Positions 13,641 to 27,200 of a stretch of DNA of 64,000 nucleotides are shown piece after piece (the first letter of the stretch is position 1; the number at the start of each line of letters is the position of its first letter). The translations under genes and the position numbers were made by a program. Origin of the DNA: Euwallacea fornicatus (lineage: Eukaryota > Arthropoda > Insecta > Coleoptera > Curculionidae); the NCBI RefSeq assembly GCF_040115645.1, contig NC_089565.1, positions 2,790,001 to 2,854,000 of the forward strand, in the 5' to 3' direction. The notes below the pieces were generated by a model that did not search any database, was not told where the DNA came from, and saw nothing but the letters and a program-made list of their open reading frames with translations.

Positions 13641-14755
13641 ACATTTCCGAGGTGTGTAAGAGCACAAAGTGCTACCACTTTACAATAATGCAACACTTAA
13701 TGCCCTTAAACAGACATAGCTATTTCTAAACAATTTTGTATTGGTCACGTAAAGGGTCTCTAAACATTTGAAAAAAAATCTGAGAATTTTTGAATTTAAA
13801 TTGAAATTATGGTGGAATTTAATCTTTGCCGTGTAAGTGTAAATCCCAAAAAAACGAAATTTTAAATCGATAATTTTTTTAGCTCACACAAGACACATGT
13901 CACCTATCCGGGGATTCACTATACACGGTGTTTCTTACTGGATGGCAACAATTGAAATCGGTGAATCATGAGCTCATTTCTAGATACAAACTTCACGTAA
14001 AGGCATGTCCTGAGTTGCTTCCATTTTGATTTACGGGCTGTAGAACTTTGATTTTTTTTTAATTTTCATTAATTTCTCTATTATTGCAAAAACAATTAAC
14101 TTAAAATTGGTAATAACAATTATTTTCGCTTTTCGAATAAGCAATTTTCAGTTTCGGATCCTCTACACGGCGTTACTGCTTTCGCGGTCAGAAAAACTTC
14201 TTCTATATCTAGATATATTCAGGTATATCCATATCTATCTCTATTTTCTACTAACTAAACCGTATTATTATTACGAACTCAACTGAACTGACCTAAACAT
14301 AGCTTCTGTTTTGCGAGTTTTATTCTGGGAATAATTTAGATTGAAGTTGTTATTTTTAACTATGGCTTAGTCGAGCGTTCACCCTTACAAAATTGCTACT
14401 CTCTTTCTGGAAATAAACTGAATAAAACAAACTTTGTGTGTATTTATGTATGATTAGTGATATGTATATGCATGTGTAAATGTATAAATGTCCGCGTGTC
14501 AAATAAGTTTTATGAGTACGATGATTACACACCTCATCCTCACACTTCGTTCTTATAATCGTTGAGAGGGTTATTTGCAAAAATTGAGAACAAAATTTTA
14601 TCCGAGTTAATTGCAATAAGAATTTTATTTAAAAGATTCCAAACATTTTTCTTTATATAAAAAAAAATGTTATATCAATATCTTTCACCTCATCTCAAAA
14701 GTTCTAAGGCCTCTGCCATAGCATTGCTTTTAGAATTAAGTTTCGTCTCGGTGTA

Positions 14756-15375
14756 TACAGGGTGAGTCGGGAGGATCGTGCCAAACTTCCGGAGCGTGTT
14801 GTACATGAAAAATAAATGTAAAAAAACTCAAATGTTGTTATCCGATTTTCGTTTGTTTCCAAGTTATAGCGTAAATAAAATTAAAACATAAAATTTAAAA
14901 AAATTATAAATTTCATAAGAAATTGTGGTCGTGGTGGCCCTATTAGTTGGCCTCCGAAATCTCCAGACCTCACACCACTAGACTATGGTTTGTGGGGTTG
15001 GTTTAAAACTGAAGTGTACAGAGTAAAAGTGGACACTCAAGATGCACCAATTCGACGCATTAGAAATGCTGCAGCTGCCATTAAAGAAAGACATGAAACA
15101 ATCAGGGGCGCAACGAATGCTCTTCATAGACGAAGCCGAAAATGTTTAGAAGTTAATGGCGATATTTTTGAACATTTACTATGATATCCAAACGTTAATT
15201 TATGGAATTTCTCATGAAATTTATAAATTTTTTTAATTTTATGTTTTAATTTTATTTACGCTATAACTTGTAAACAAACGAAAATCGGATAACAACATTT
15301 GAGTTTTTTTACATTTATTTTTCATGTACAACACGCTCCTGAAGTTCGGCACGATCCTCCCGACTCACCCTGTAT
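14756..15375 (+). mobile_element. Internally deleted mariner-type element with 165-bp TIRs
   Basis: The element is about 620 bp, starts TACAGGGTGAGTCGGGAGGA and ends with the complement, flanked by TA on both sides. The TIRs (about 14756-14922 and 15208-15375) differ at only a few positions over 165 bp, so the insertion is young. Between them one frame (about 14935-15183) encodes the last 80 or so residues of a Tc1/mariner-superfamily transposase. It includes the WPPKSPDLTPLDYGLWG block that carries the third catalytic acidic residue, and it runs to a natural stop. The rest of the transposase is gone, so the copy is non-autonomous. Confidence 0.85.
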
Positions 15376-18252
15376 AAACCTTTCTCCATTTATATCTCTA
15401 ATGTTTACCAGCTTTATGTATTTTATTTTAATTCTGTGTCGTTATAAATGCTGAATTTTTGAGAAATTATCTTACTTCCGCTCTATTCGTAGGGTTTTTA
15501 CATTCGAGGGCCTTCGGTCGCTTTTCTTTATAGTACTGAAGAACTTTCCGCCGTTGCGTCTATCTCGTCTGCATTTAAACTTGCATTTGGCCTCCATCGG
15601 AGTCAGTCTTATTGTTTCCTTTGGTTAAATTGTGTTTTCTTCTTGTGGAGCAAATGTTTTGTATAACGTTTTTGTATTTCTAAGAGAACTCGTATTTAAT
15701 TAATAAACTTAAATAAAAACTGGTTCCTTTTCTTCGCAATACTCTTCGTCTGTTTCGTGTTTATGTTTTCTTAACTAAAAGCTTTTCTTCGATTGTGTTT
15801 TATTTATGTTTGCTGTAGATTCAAAATTCTAACCAGTTTTTAGGTTCTTATAGTTTTCGTACCGAAATGTAAATTATTATTTTTGTTCTTTTCAATCTTA
15901 GTTTTTATTCCTTCTTGCCTTTATCAAAGAATGTTTTATCCAAGCATTGTCTCAACATCTCTTTCTTCTCGGAGTTTTGGATTCACAACGGCTTTCCAGT
16001 CATTTTTTATTTTTGGTATATTTTCTAATATTATACCTCAATAATCGGTATCATTTTCCTTGTTTATGTTCTTTTTTCTTATGCAGAAAGTTTCTTTTTT
16101 TTTAATATATTTACTTCAATTTACTTGATTTCTGTACGTACTAAAGCAGATACAATTTTCTCTCGACTTTTCTTTCTTTTGAGTGCGAGTCTATCTAGTG
16201 AATCTCCCTTATTCTCGAAGTAACAACTTTTTCTTACTATAAGAATCCTCATGTTTCGCTTTTCACTTTTCTTTTTCGTTGTCCTAGATTTTTTAATTTC
16301 GAGTGCTTTTTTGAGCTTTTGGTGAAAAAACATATTAGAGGGGACTTTTGCCAAAAGTACTACACTTCATGTGTCTCTTTTAACATGTTTTATTTCTATT
16401 CATTTCGGTTTTCTTTCCATATTCGCATCCAGCACTTTCTGCAGCTTTATTACATTACATTCCTTCTCCTCTCTTCTCTGAATCTCTCTTTGGCCCTTTC
16501 TCCCAAACTGTTCGGTTACGATACTTTTTTGCGCGTTTTGCGTGCGATAGTCATTGGTCGACTGTATTTTCTAACAATCAGAAAATTTGCGATATTTCTA
16601 CCTCTTTGTAAAGCTCCTGCCAGAATTTATTTAATATCGCAAACCAGACAAAAATAGCTCAAAGGTCAGTCCAAAGGAAGGCCTTTAACTATCCATGAAT
16701 GAATTTACGACACGGCCTTAGCGCCTCGGCGCTGCCTCGCCCACGCAGACAAAATCGGCGTCGCACGTGAACAAACGCCGGTACAGTCACTTGTTCGTCG
16801 TGGTCGTGTTCACTTGTTTTCAAGACTTGCGCCTCGAAAAAAATGCGGTCAAGTTGAAGTGAATTTCCATGTCGACTTTAATGAAGCAAAACAATTAAAA
16901 AAATGCATTAATTGCTGTAATATTCGTTCATTGTGCACATAAGGTAGAGTCGGTTCGAGTTTTTAGTCACTTGTTAAGTTTTGCTGAAACAATTAACTTG
17001 ATAACTAATTAGTAAGATAATTCGATAATATTAAGTCGAGTTAATCTGGTTTTCAGATAAGTCACTTGCGGGCACATGTGTCATGCGCATAAAAAGCAAC
17101 AATGCTTGCATATTATTATTTAAATTAATGACCTTTGCTATTGTTTATTTTTAAGTTCATCCTTACGTCGGCAGTTAATATGTATTGGAAATCTGTTACG
17201 CTTAGTTCACACTTCACACTTTTCATTAATTTTTTTGCTACGACTAAGAAAATAGTAAATACCGATTTAGAGCTTGATTGATTTTAAATTTGAAATATCG
17301 ATTTTTGTTTTTAATATTGAAATTGGCTTCACCCCGCGACGTCTTAATTACCAAAAATATCCTACCAAACGCCCAAATTAATAAGTTTTAATTTAAATTT
17401 AGAAGTTCCACATTTTAATTTGAAAATCGATTTGACCCTATGATTTGGCTGTTTGACAGCGCTGACTGCATCGACTAAGAAGAGATTTAGGTCAATGTCT
17501 AATTCATATTGACTCCATAAGGTTCAGATTGATTCTTTATCCGACGCGAAGATATTCATCGAATTCTCTGAGACAAAAGTTGCCTAAAATAAGTGCTTTT
17601 TTTTAAATCCTATTTGGAAATCGTCGGTGTAGGGATGGATAAATCCAAGATGAGGGGTACTTAACGCCCCTATTTTCCATTTAAATGACAATGCTGAAAG
17701 TTTTTTTTGCAATATGTTTCCCTAAAAGTGAAAAGCGCCTCCACCAGACGTGGATTACTTCCTGCTTCACTTATTATTTTTTTTAAACTTACAATTTTGA
17801 CTCTCGGTATATCGAACTTGGGGCTCCAAAGTGATTGGCACCTATGACGTATATAATTTGTATTATTTTTTTTAGGAAATCTATGGTCAACGCAAAGCTC
17901 TGCTTTTTGCATGTATCAGATATTTTTATCATTGTTAAAGCACCACATACCCCGTTGCAGTTGAATACGGTTCTTAACTACCCGGCAAAACTTAACCAGT
18001 TATTGAAAAATCGGTCCTTACGAACAATTTAATCGGTTTTCCTGGTGGAAAATTTCACGAAACTTCCGTTTCTATAGTTAGAAATGAAGACTTATTTACG
18101 CATCTATCCTCAACAAACCATTTAGGAAGACAAACTGACCTATAAGGAATAGTGACAAACCTATAAGGAAGAGTGACATCAGAACTGAGAATGTAGTTGC
18201 ATTAAATAATAGTGGTGTCTGTCTGTCTAACTTGAAAACTGTTCTGTAGAAG
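15376..18252. other. Region upstream of the membrane-protein gene
   Basis: AT-rich with long T-rich runs at 15400-16650. A GC- and CpG-richer patch at about 16680-16870 stands out. It lies 1.4 kb upstream of the first recognised coding exon and may be a promoter or untranslated first exon. A short tandem duplication built on GACAAAC-CTATAAGGAA lies at 18129-18178. No coding exon is supported. Confidence 0.35.
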
Positions 18253-21200
18253 ATGCAGGCTAAAGTGAACCCTTTGCCAGACCCGTATTCTGACTACAAC
18301 AACAAAAACAGCATCAGTAACAACTACAACGAGATTCAAGGTGAGTTGTGGATCACCGAATCGTTTTGTGATCGACAAATCTGCATCATCCTCCTTAAGG
18401 TTTAACCCGCAAAGTCACTGTTTCGGCTATTCCAAACTTTCAGCTTTAATAATTGACTTCAGATGAAAAGCTTGCATCTGCTCTTCAGGGAGTTTATTAA
18501 AAATGCAGATATGAAAGAGAATCCTTTACTTTCGCATAATACCCAATATAAGCCCGATAATAAACTCCGGTGGTTTATAAGCTCGGCTTAAAATGTTATG
18601 TTAGTGCGGTATGATTATAACCTCCGGGGAAGTTTATGTTTGTAAACCTACTATGCACTGTCATATGAAGTTTTAATACAATTTTATAATGTTCCATAAA
18701 ACCCTTTTTTTTATAAAACCTTTTCGTCGTTTATTATTATTATTTTTTTTCGTAGGATTCTGCGTCTGATTGAATTCATTGTAAAAATCCAAGGTTGGGC
18801 AATGAGCAATTCTGTTAAGTAACATTTTCTGTGTGTATAATCGAGGATGAACTTATCGACGTTTGCTTTGTACGGAACTGTAGGTGTAATTGCTCGTATA
18901 AGGAAGCGATAATATTCAGTGTTCAATGCTGGCTATTATACCAGAATAGAGTTCTAATATCATTATTAGATTGTCTTAGCCGTTACTCCGCTAGTCCGAT
19001 TAACACGTCCGAGATTCATCACAGTGTGATAATGCACAGCGGCATGTTTACTTACATGCGAATGTATCTCCGCAGCGGTTAAAGTTTTTGGCTGCAGAGA
19101 GTTGAAAAAGAGACCTTTAGATATTAATATCTACGTATGCGTTAATAGGGTATAAATCCATATATTTTAATTAAAAAAGTTATTATATCTCTCCACCAGT
19201 AGCGTTTCTGTATACATATCTTCCGATTTAAATAGATTCGAGAAAATACCACTGGAGCTTCGCTCTCGTGGTATTTTTAAAGGGTTTTTGGCTCGTAAAT
19301 TTTCGTAACGACTTTGCACAAAAATACTTATCGTATATAAAAAATTGTAATCACCACTAGCGGTCTAATTGCCGAAAATACTGCCCGTCGTGGTATGGTC
19401 ACGATAATGCGGACTTTATCGGCCAGAAGTATGCCTTGAATCCTATTGGCTGTTAACTGATTGAATCATATGAGCGCTTGCTGACGAAGTAAGCTGGCGG
19501 TGTTTAAGCCTTCGGGAGATAAAAAAAAATCGGTTTAAAGAGGTAAAATACGACATCCTGTAGAAAAGAAATTGAGACGTCTCCGGCGTACGTTCATATG
19601 ATGTTTTCGTCATAAAAAATACTGGGAAGTCATGCCCTGATGTGTTGGCAGGACACCAAGGAGCAGACGGCGTACACGACTATCAGGATTTCGTCAAAAT
19701 ATGGACAAAAACAATGCCCATTTTTCCACGCCATTGTTCTCTTTGTAACTCTGCAGTTTCCGACAAACTTTGTACCACTGTAATTTGGTAGAAACGAAAC
19801 ATAATTTCTCTTTTATTTTCATAAAAATGTGGTTGTAAATGAAGTAGAATGCACAACTCACGTGACTGTGGAAACAATTCTTTAGCTGTTTCGAGTAATC
19901 ATTAGGTCCAGAACCACGCACCGCGATTAGCTATCAGCATCCAGGTGGAAAGCATTTACATGCTTTCGAAGCGCTCGCCATCTGGATGTACAAAGCAAAT
20001 CTGCTGTTTTTCCATGAACTTGTTGAGAATAAACAAAAACGCAGTAATAACGTAACGTTGGAGTAAAATTAAATAGAATTAAAACGGAATTAATCTTTCG
20101 TAGTTTCCGCATTCAAGTCGTCCGCTTATCAACGAGTGATAATATTGCTGCTTTCCATATCAAAACATCCAGATAAAGTTACAACATTTTTACAGTTTTC
20201 CTTGAGATGTTTAAGCCTCTCTTTATCTTACACCGCTTTGATAAAAAAAATATTGTGAATTTATTTATAAAATGAAAAAGCTCAATTCTTTCAAATTTCA
20301 TTGTCGTCGAAGCACTTTCCGTCCGACACAATGCGTTTACGCCATCGTTTTTTCCAATCCTCGAAAAAATCGGAAAAGTCTTTTTCCCGGATGGCCTTCA
20401 ATGGTTTCTTCGATTCTCCGTTTATCTCCTCAACCGAGTCGAAAGATCGAGATAAGTCCGCCTCCGGAGCGGTCTTCTGACGGTGTCGAAGAGCCAGAAG
20501 TCGAACGGTGCTGAATCAGGCGAATGCGGTGGTTGCGAAGCGATACGGGTCGAGTTTTTGGTAAAATTTTCTCAAAAAGAAACCAACGCTAAGTGGGACG
20601 GTGCGTTATCGTGGGGTAAAAACCAAAAATCGTCTGCCCATGATTCTGGTCTCTTGAGGCGAATAGCTTCATATGAAAGGCGCATAACGCTCATAGAATA
20701 CTCCTTGTTTGGCTTGACGGAAAACATTAATAATACACGCCACGGTAATTGAAGGAAACCGTCAACACGACCTTGATTTCCGAGCGACTATGGCTCGGTT
20801 TTTCCGGTCTTGGTTGGTTTTTCCGGGTCCTATGCGTAGTTGCAAGTCTCGCCTCCCGTAATGAGGCGTTTTATGACATCTTAGTAGTCAGAAATAATTG
20901 TTTGACAGATTTCAGCGCGATGCTCTTATTCGAAAAAATTATCGTTTTTGGAACTGATCGAAATTTGAAACGTTTAAGGCACGAAATGTTTTTTTTAATG
21001 GTTAAGGTTGGTTCAAACGAAATGCCGGAGGCAGCAGCAAGGCCTCTAGTTGTCAATCGACGGTTTTGGAGCATCAAATCAATGATTTTCTTGGCGTGAC
21101 TTTCATCGGCAGATGTCGATGGTCGTCCGGGGTGCTGTCCGTCTTCAACTCCTTGTCGGCCTTCTTTGAAGCCTTTCCACCACTTGTAAACATTTTTTTG

Positions 21201-24200
21201 CCCCATCACTGAAGACCTTCATGACATCCACACGGTTTCCGTGGCAGAATATTCGTTGGGCAAACAAAATATTGTGCAATTTATTTACTCAACAAAATCA
21301 GGCATAGTAAAAACTAAAAATTCATTGTCGCATGTTTACAAAAACATTTAGCTCTGCAGCAATTTCATATATTGACATGAAACTTTGCATAGATATCACG
21401 GACAGTGCTGCAAACCAGCAAAAAAAAATATTTTATGGTTTTATAGTGCCTGCGTTATAGATAAACGAAAATTTTTCCTTATTTTTTGATCACAGAAATA
21501 CATAAATAAACGTAATACATGACTGGATTGCCGAAAGCTCATTCGCTGTTTTTTTTTTAATCAAAACAGGTAATTTCTAAACGGATTTTATTGCGAAATT
21601 GGGAGAGTTGGAAAGTCAGCAAGTTAGAACAGACATTTATAGGGACATTTCTTCAAAAAATATTGAGAAATAAATTCCTGATATCATAGTCGCCATTTAC
21701 ACAACACTCTGCATATATGTACACTGTAAATGCGAGGGATTATATTATATAAAACACTTTTTAACTTATTTAAACAATCTCCAGGAATTGTACGCTAGTT
21801 CTCCGGTTCGGTGCACCAAAAACGACCCTTTTAACAAAATGAGGGGGGTTTCCACTAAACGCCTCGTTAACCACAAAGTTTCTTCTCAGAGGCAACAGTG
21901 CGATGTTGTAGCAACTTCGAAAAACTCTCTCTACGTGTTAATACATACGAAGGCCATATCGGAGTTTTCTCCAAAATAGTTTCCCCCCCACTTCAAGCAA
22001 ACGTGTATGGAAAAAACTGGAAAAAAGTTTCAAAACTTTCTATCTTGTTTTGAAAGAATTAAAGCAACTACTAAGTTTTCAGTAACGTTAGTTAAAACGT
22101 TATTGAAACCGATTTAGAAGGTTGAAGTTTATCTATGACCCTGTTTGTATTTAGTGCGATTGTCGTAGCTAAAATAACTGAAATATTGTTATCGAGAACG
22201 ATTTTTAGTTTAAAGACAGTTATTAGCTGAAATTCGACACTAAAATTTCTTATTTACCGTGCGTGCTCAGTTCTTTCTACGTAGACGCTTAATGTAAATA
22301 GTAAACAACGTATCAGGAATGTAAAGATGGAAATCAGACATGAGAAATACACTCAATCAAACTTATACAGAATCGTCCGGTATTTTGCAAAGAAATGATT
22401 TTTTGTGGAAATTATGTGCTAAAAACTTGAAGATGAGGATGGAAAAATATTTATATTGCAAGAATTCAAAGAAAAAAAAAACAATTCTGTACGTAATAAC
22501 GAAAATGAACTAAAGGGCTCTCACTTTGTAAAAACAAGGTTTATAAGAAATTCAAATAATAAATGAAATTATAGACTTCGCGGGTGCTTTAGTAATCTGT
22601 ATTTCCACCCCCAACTTCAACGCGAGAACGAATGCGACGGGGTGTGCATCTTAAAAAGTTGTCAATTTTTGCTTGAGGAAGATTTCTCCATTCTTCAAGA
22701 ACTACTTGTATCAGTTGTTCAGTATTTCCCAAATTGCGTTGACCTAACCTTTCTTCTAATCATGTACCATAAACGTTCTACGGGATTCAGGTCTGGAGAA
22801 TAAGCAGGCCATGTGAAAACTCTGAAGCCCTCCGTTTCCAAGGAATGTTTCGCGACTCTACTGGTACGAGGTGGGGCACTATCGTGCACAAATAAAAAAT
22901 TCTCTCCAAGTTGTTATTATTGGTTGGAGCACCAAATCTGCGTACCTCTGTCCAGTTAAGGTGGGCCGAACGGGAATTAAGGGAGTTTTTTCTCCTATCG
23001 TAATGCCGCCCCGAAGCATTACTGTCCCCCTTTATATTTCGGGACAGATCGGGCAGTTTGAAGTCCGGCTTGCCTCCCACGGCCTCTTAAAACATGGAAT
23101 CGCCGATCATCAGATCTACGACCGATCCTGGTTCCGTCCGAAAGCAGGACGTTTTGCCATCCGTCCATTTGGTGCTGCAATCACCAATTTAATCTATCGC
23201 GTTTATGTTGTCTGGTCAATTCGGGGACCTTTAGTGGCCTTCGACTAAATAATTTTCTAGCTCGAAGTCGTTTTCTAATTGTTTCCACGGATACGCGCAT
23301 CTCTGTCGCTTGTGGGAACTGCCTTTGAAGCTCTGGAATTGCTGCCGTTGGATTTCTTCCAGCAATTTGCACTGAAAATCGGTCTTGTCGATCTGTAGTG
23401 ACGTTTTGGCGACTTCTTCTTGGCCTGTTTTGCAAGGTTCTAAATTCTAAGTACCTCGAATAAGTTTTTGAAAGCACCCTTTGCGACAGCTTTTTGGGGC
23501 GTACCCACCTCCACCAAGGCAGTTACTCTTCCTCTCTGTACGTCATATAATCCCACAAAAGGCATTTTAAGGCAAAAAATTCAAGTGAGGAAACCTGAGA
23601 CGTGACTTCTAAATTGGTAAAGTCTATACTGCCGATGTACCAACATTAATATGTTATTGAACTGAACGTTGTTTATCAATAAATACGACATTTTTTATCT
23701 GAATGCAAAAACAAATCAGTAAAAACACCTTTCAGTAAAATACTGGGTGATTCCATATAAGTTTGATTGAGCGTAAGTGACTCACTGTCATGTACAGGTA
23801 GCTTCAAGAAGAGAGACGAACTTTGATGAGGAATCAGTAAAGGAGGCATTTCAACAGACGAAAAGGTGACGTTGGACACTGAATATTTAAATATTGCAGT
23901 CATTGTTTATAAATTTGTGGCCGTGTGTTACAGGGTATGTCGTTTCTCGTTTATTAAAAATGAGGGCTGGAACGACTTAAGTCGCCAATTGCATTTTGTC
24001 GCAAATTGCGCTCTCCAATATCCAGAGAATTATTCGTAAATTTGCAAATATTGAAATAGACTTGAATTAAACACGCATATTCGCACTAATTTAACTGGAT
24101 CCTAAACCCATACCATCTCCAAGTTCCCCATGTCCAAACCCAAATTTGTAGCAACACCCTTTGTTTTGCTGACATGCGTATTTCTTCCAACGAAGCATCT

Positions 24201-27200
24201 CTCAGTTAAATTTAATATTTCCAAATTTGCGGGTTCGGCTTCTGGAACTTTATATTAAACATAACTGATATAAGGAAAAATCTGTGCCTACATATTAAGC
24301 AAATTTTACAAATTTCCGTCTCATATTTGCCCAGAAGGTATATTAGACAGACCCCGAAAAGGGCACACAATCTCATATTTCACCCTGCGTATATCTGGAG
24401 ATTTAACGCGTTAATAAACTGGAATAAAAACGGTGCCAGCATCCAGACCGTATTGCCAACAAAGGAGTAATTTATCAAAATAGGAAAACTCGGTTGGAAC
24501 ATAACACCTGTTTTTTGTACGAAACTGGATATATGGGCGCAGTTGTCGATAAATGGTAGATTATTTAAAGCTGGAAAATCGTCGAAATCCCCAGTAGGAA
24601 TGAAAATTTAGAATTTTGGAATTTAAGCTACCGGCATATGTATATTAGGAGGAATATTTCCTTCTTTAAAAAAAAATATATAAAAAAAAAACACAAATTT
24701 AAGCCAGACTTCTTTATTCAACCACGATTGGAAATAGAATGCCTCTTGCGAGGAATCAGAGTCATTTTCCTGTCTCGGTTTTTCTTCAAAAAAACCCACT
24801 ATACCATCCACATTCTTCCCACGCTTACATCCATTAGTCATTCCTTTTCACACCCCATATAATGAAACAGACCCTCTTTATCTTTTAAGGCAACGATCTA
24901 CTTTAACTAGTACAAGTTTAGTCCATCTCCAAGGGGACACTCGTAGGTGTCCGTGACATACCACATGTGCCCAAGGATGAGACGTAACACCACCCTTGTA
25001 AGATAGCAGATTTATTGCTCTTGCCTTAAATGAATTAATAACCAACCCCGTATCACTTTCTTTATGAAAGCTCACATGTGTATAGGTAAGCTGAGGATCC
25101 TTAAGGTCTATGCAACGAAAAAATTGATAACAGTAGTGAGCTAATGGAATTATTGAATAAACCACGAAGCATCAGAGGTCAATGGATTTCACATGTATTA
25201 CCTCCCAGCAATAACATTTTGCAATTACGAGTTTTACTCTATTGCCGCATCGGTTAATAAGTTTGTTTCCTTAACAGCTATTTGTATGTCGAGTTATCAA
25301 AAGTGTCCCGCAAAATCCGACGTCATTCCGAGTGGAAAAATAGAAAAGCGACATGGAAAATTGTCCTTTTTTTTTTAAATAATTTTGGCAAATAGAGCGA
25401 CAGTTGTCTGAATTAAAACCGATAACTAAATAAGTTTCGTTTCATAACCGATCACATGGTGAAAGATGGTACCTCCATTTCACAATTCAGTTAACGAATT
25501 TGTTACAGCCATTGGTTGGAACAGTAAAACGAGAGAGAGTCACGTATGAAACACGTGAGGAAATCGTATTTTCCGTAACTCGTGTCGTACGTATGTACGT
25601 TTCTAAATGGAACTGGGGTGTCTGGAGCGGAATCTCCCTTCGCTCTTACCGTAGACATCCGCTCTTTAAACAAAACTCAGCACTTCCTGCCTAAGTAGCT
25701 CATAACATGTTCGTAAAGTGGGGCTTTTTCAATTTCAAAACCAACTTCTAGCCAAACATACACTCGACCCTCTACATGATATGCAGGGTGAGAAAAAAAC
25801 ACCGAAAATTAATATTTTTTAGCAAAATTTTCCGCAAACATTTATAGTACTCAGAATAATAATTGATCACATTTTCACTGGAAAAATCGTATCCTGTACA
25901 ATCTAAATTCAATCTGACCTCAGTAATGGGTTGCTCCTCCATTTAACCTTCTGCGGTCTAGGCGTGCTTCTGATGAATTGAAGTGTGGTATATCATCCCA
26001 AGCAACTTACAGCCCATCACACAGCTGTTCTAAGTTCATTGGAAAGCATTCCCCCACCATTCTTCACCCTTCGTATCCTGGGACATATCTGGATATGTTC
26101 TAAGGACAAAAGGTCTGGCGAACGTGAGGGCTATGCGTGAACATTGATGTGGACCTCTTGCAGGAACCGTAATGTTGCCCCAGTAACATGAGAACGGGTG
26201 TTTTGTTGTTGAAATATGATATTCTTTAACCTTCGAACGTACGGTATAGCGAACTGATCCAAAACTTCATGGACGTACCTGTGAGGATGCAACTTGGAGA
26301 AATGCTAGAGGAGTTCCATCACCTAAGCTGATTTCAATCCAAACCGTTAATCCTCTGGTAGGGGCTGTTTCGCATTTCATGGCTAAGTCCAAAAGCCGCC
26401 TACCCCCTCTTCGACGCATGACACTTCTACCACCATCATGGGGCCACGGGCAAAATCTGGACTCGTCAGAATACAAGATAATATACGATTCTCTGTTCCA
26501 ATTCGCCCGTGCATGACACCGTTCCAATCTAAGGGTACGATGACGGTTGGTTAGAGGGAGTATTAATCTCGGGCGATATGAAATTAGCCCTTAGGGAGGA
26601 ATACGGGGGGATATACGAAATGCATTGTGACTCTATGACCCATCTCTATTCAAAAAAAATCCCATCCGAATGTACTATTTTCATCCTTAAGGACGAGGAG
26701 TCTCAATCTCCTTTCTCCTCGCTCTGTCGTCTTTGTAGGTAGCGCAGAGCCCTTTCTACGATATTGTTTACCTTTTTTTGGGCCAGTTTCTCTAGCGGAG
26801 AATTATTGTTGCAACAATTTCTTTGCATTCGTCCACCGATTTTGCGAAAACCAATTCCGGCTTCATGCAGCCCTATTACGCGGCCCCTTTCAAGACCACT
26901 CGGTCGGTGATAATTCGGCCGTCTTCGAACTCTGAGCATTTTAGCGCCTTAGCTTACAACTGTTTATGTTTTAATAACAAATCGACTGCAACAATCGAGA
27001 ATAAAGTTAAACCATGTTTTAAAAGAGAATTACAAAACGACCGTTGGAGAAATTCCAACATAAAGGTCGCTCTCGCGCAGTGCCCTAACATCTGGGCAAT
27101 AGAAATCAGAGCCCAAACCTCGTCATACCGTTAGGTGCCAAACCATGGGTACCGCGCCAAGTGCCATTCATCTGGTTTACTTCTCTCCTGATTCACGAAG

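Larger units (their letters stand above)
7955..14755. other. Intergenic region upstream of spire, no gene seen
   Basis: The spire promoter should lie just right of 7954. The region is AT-rich and shows no exon chain I can support. It contains one copy each of two dispersed repeats (about 9574-9745 and 10195-10310), a short TATA/CA-type microsatellite near 12570-12610, and a TACAGGGTG-ended repeat from 13163. A short open stretch at 10862-10882 that runs into a good splice donor is described under findings. Confidence 0.4.

Noticed and set aside
16121..16657. Overlapping Lys-rich and Phe-rich frames
   Set aside because: They arise from T-rich low-complexity DNA read on the two strands; there are no domains or splice signals.
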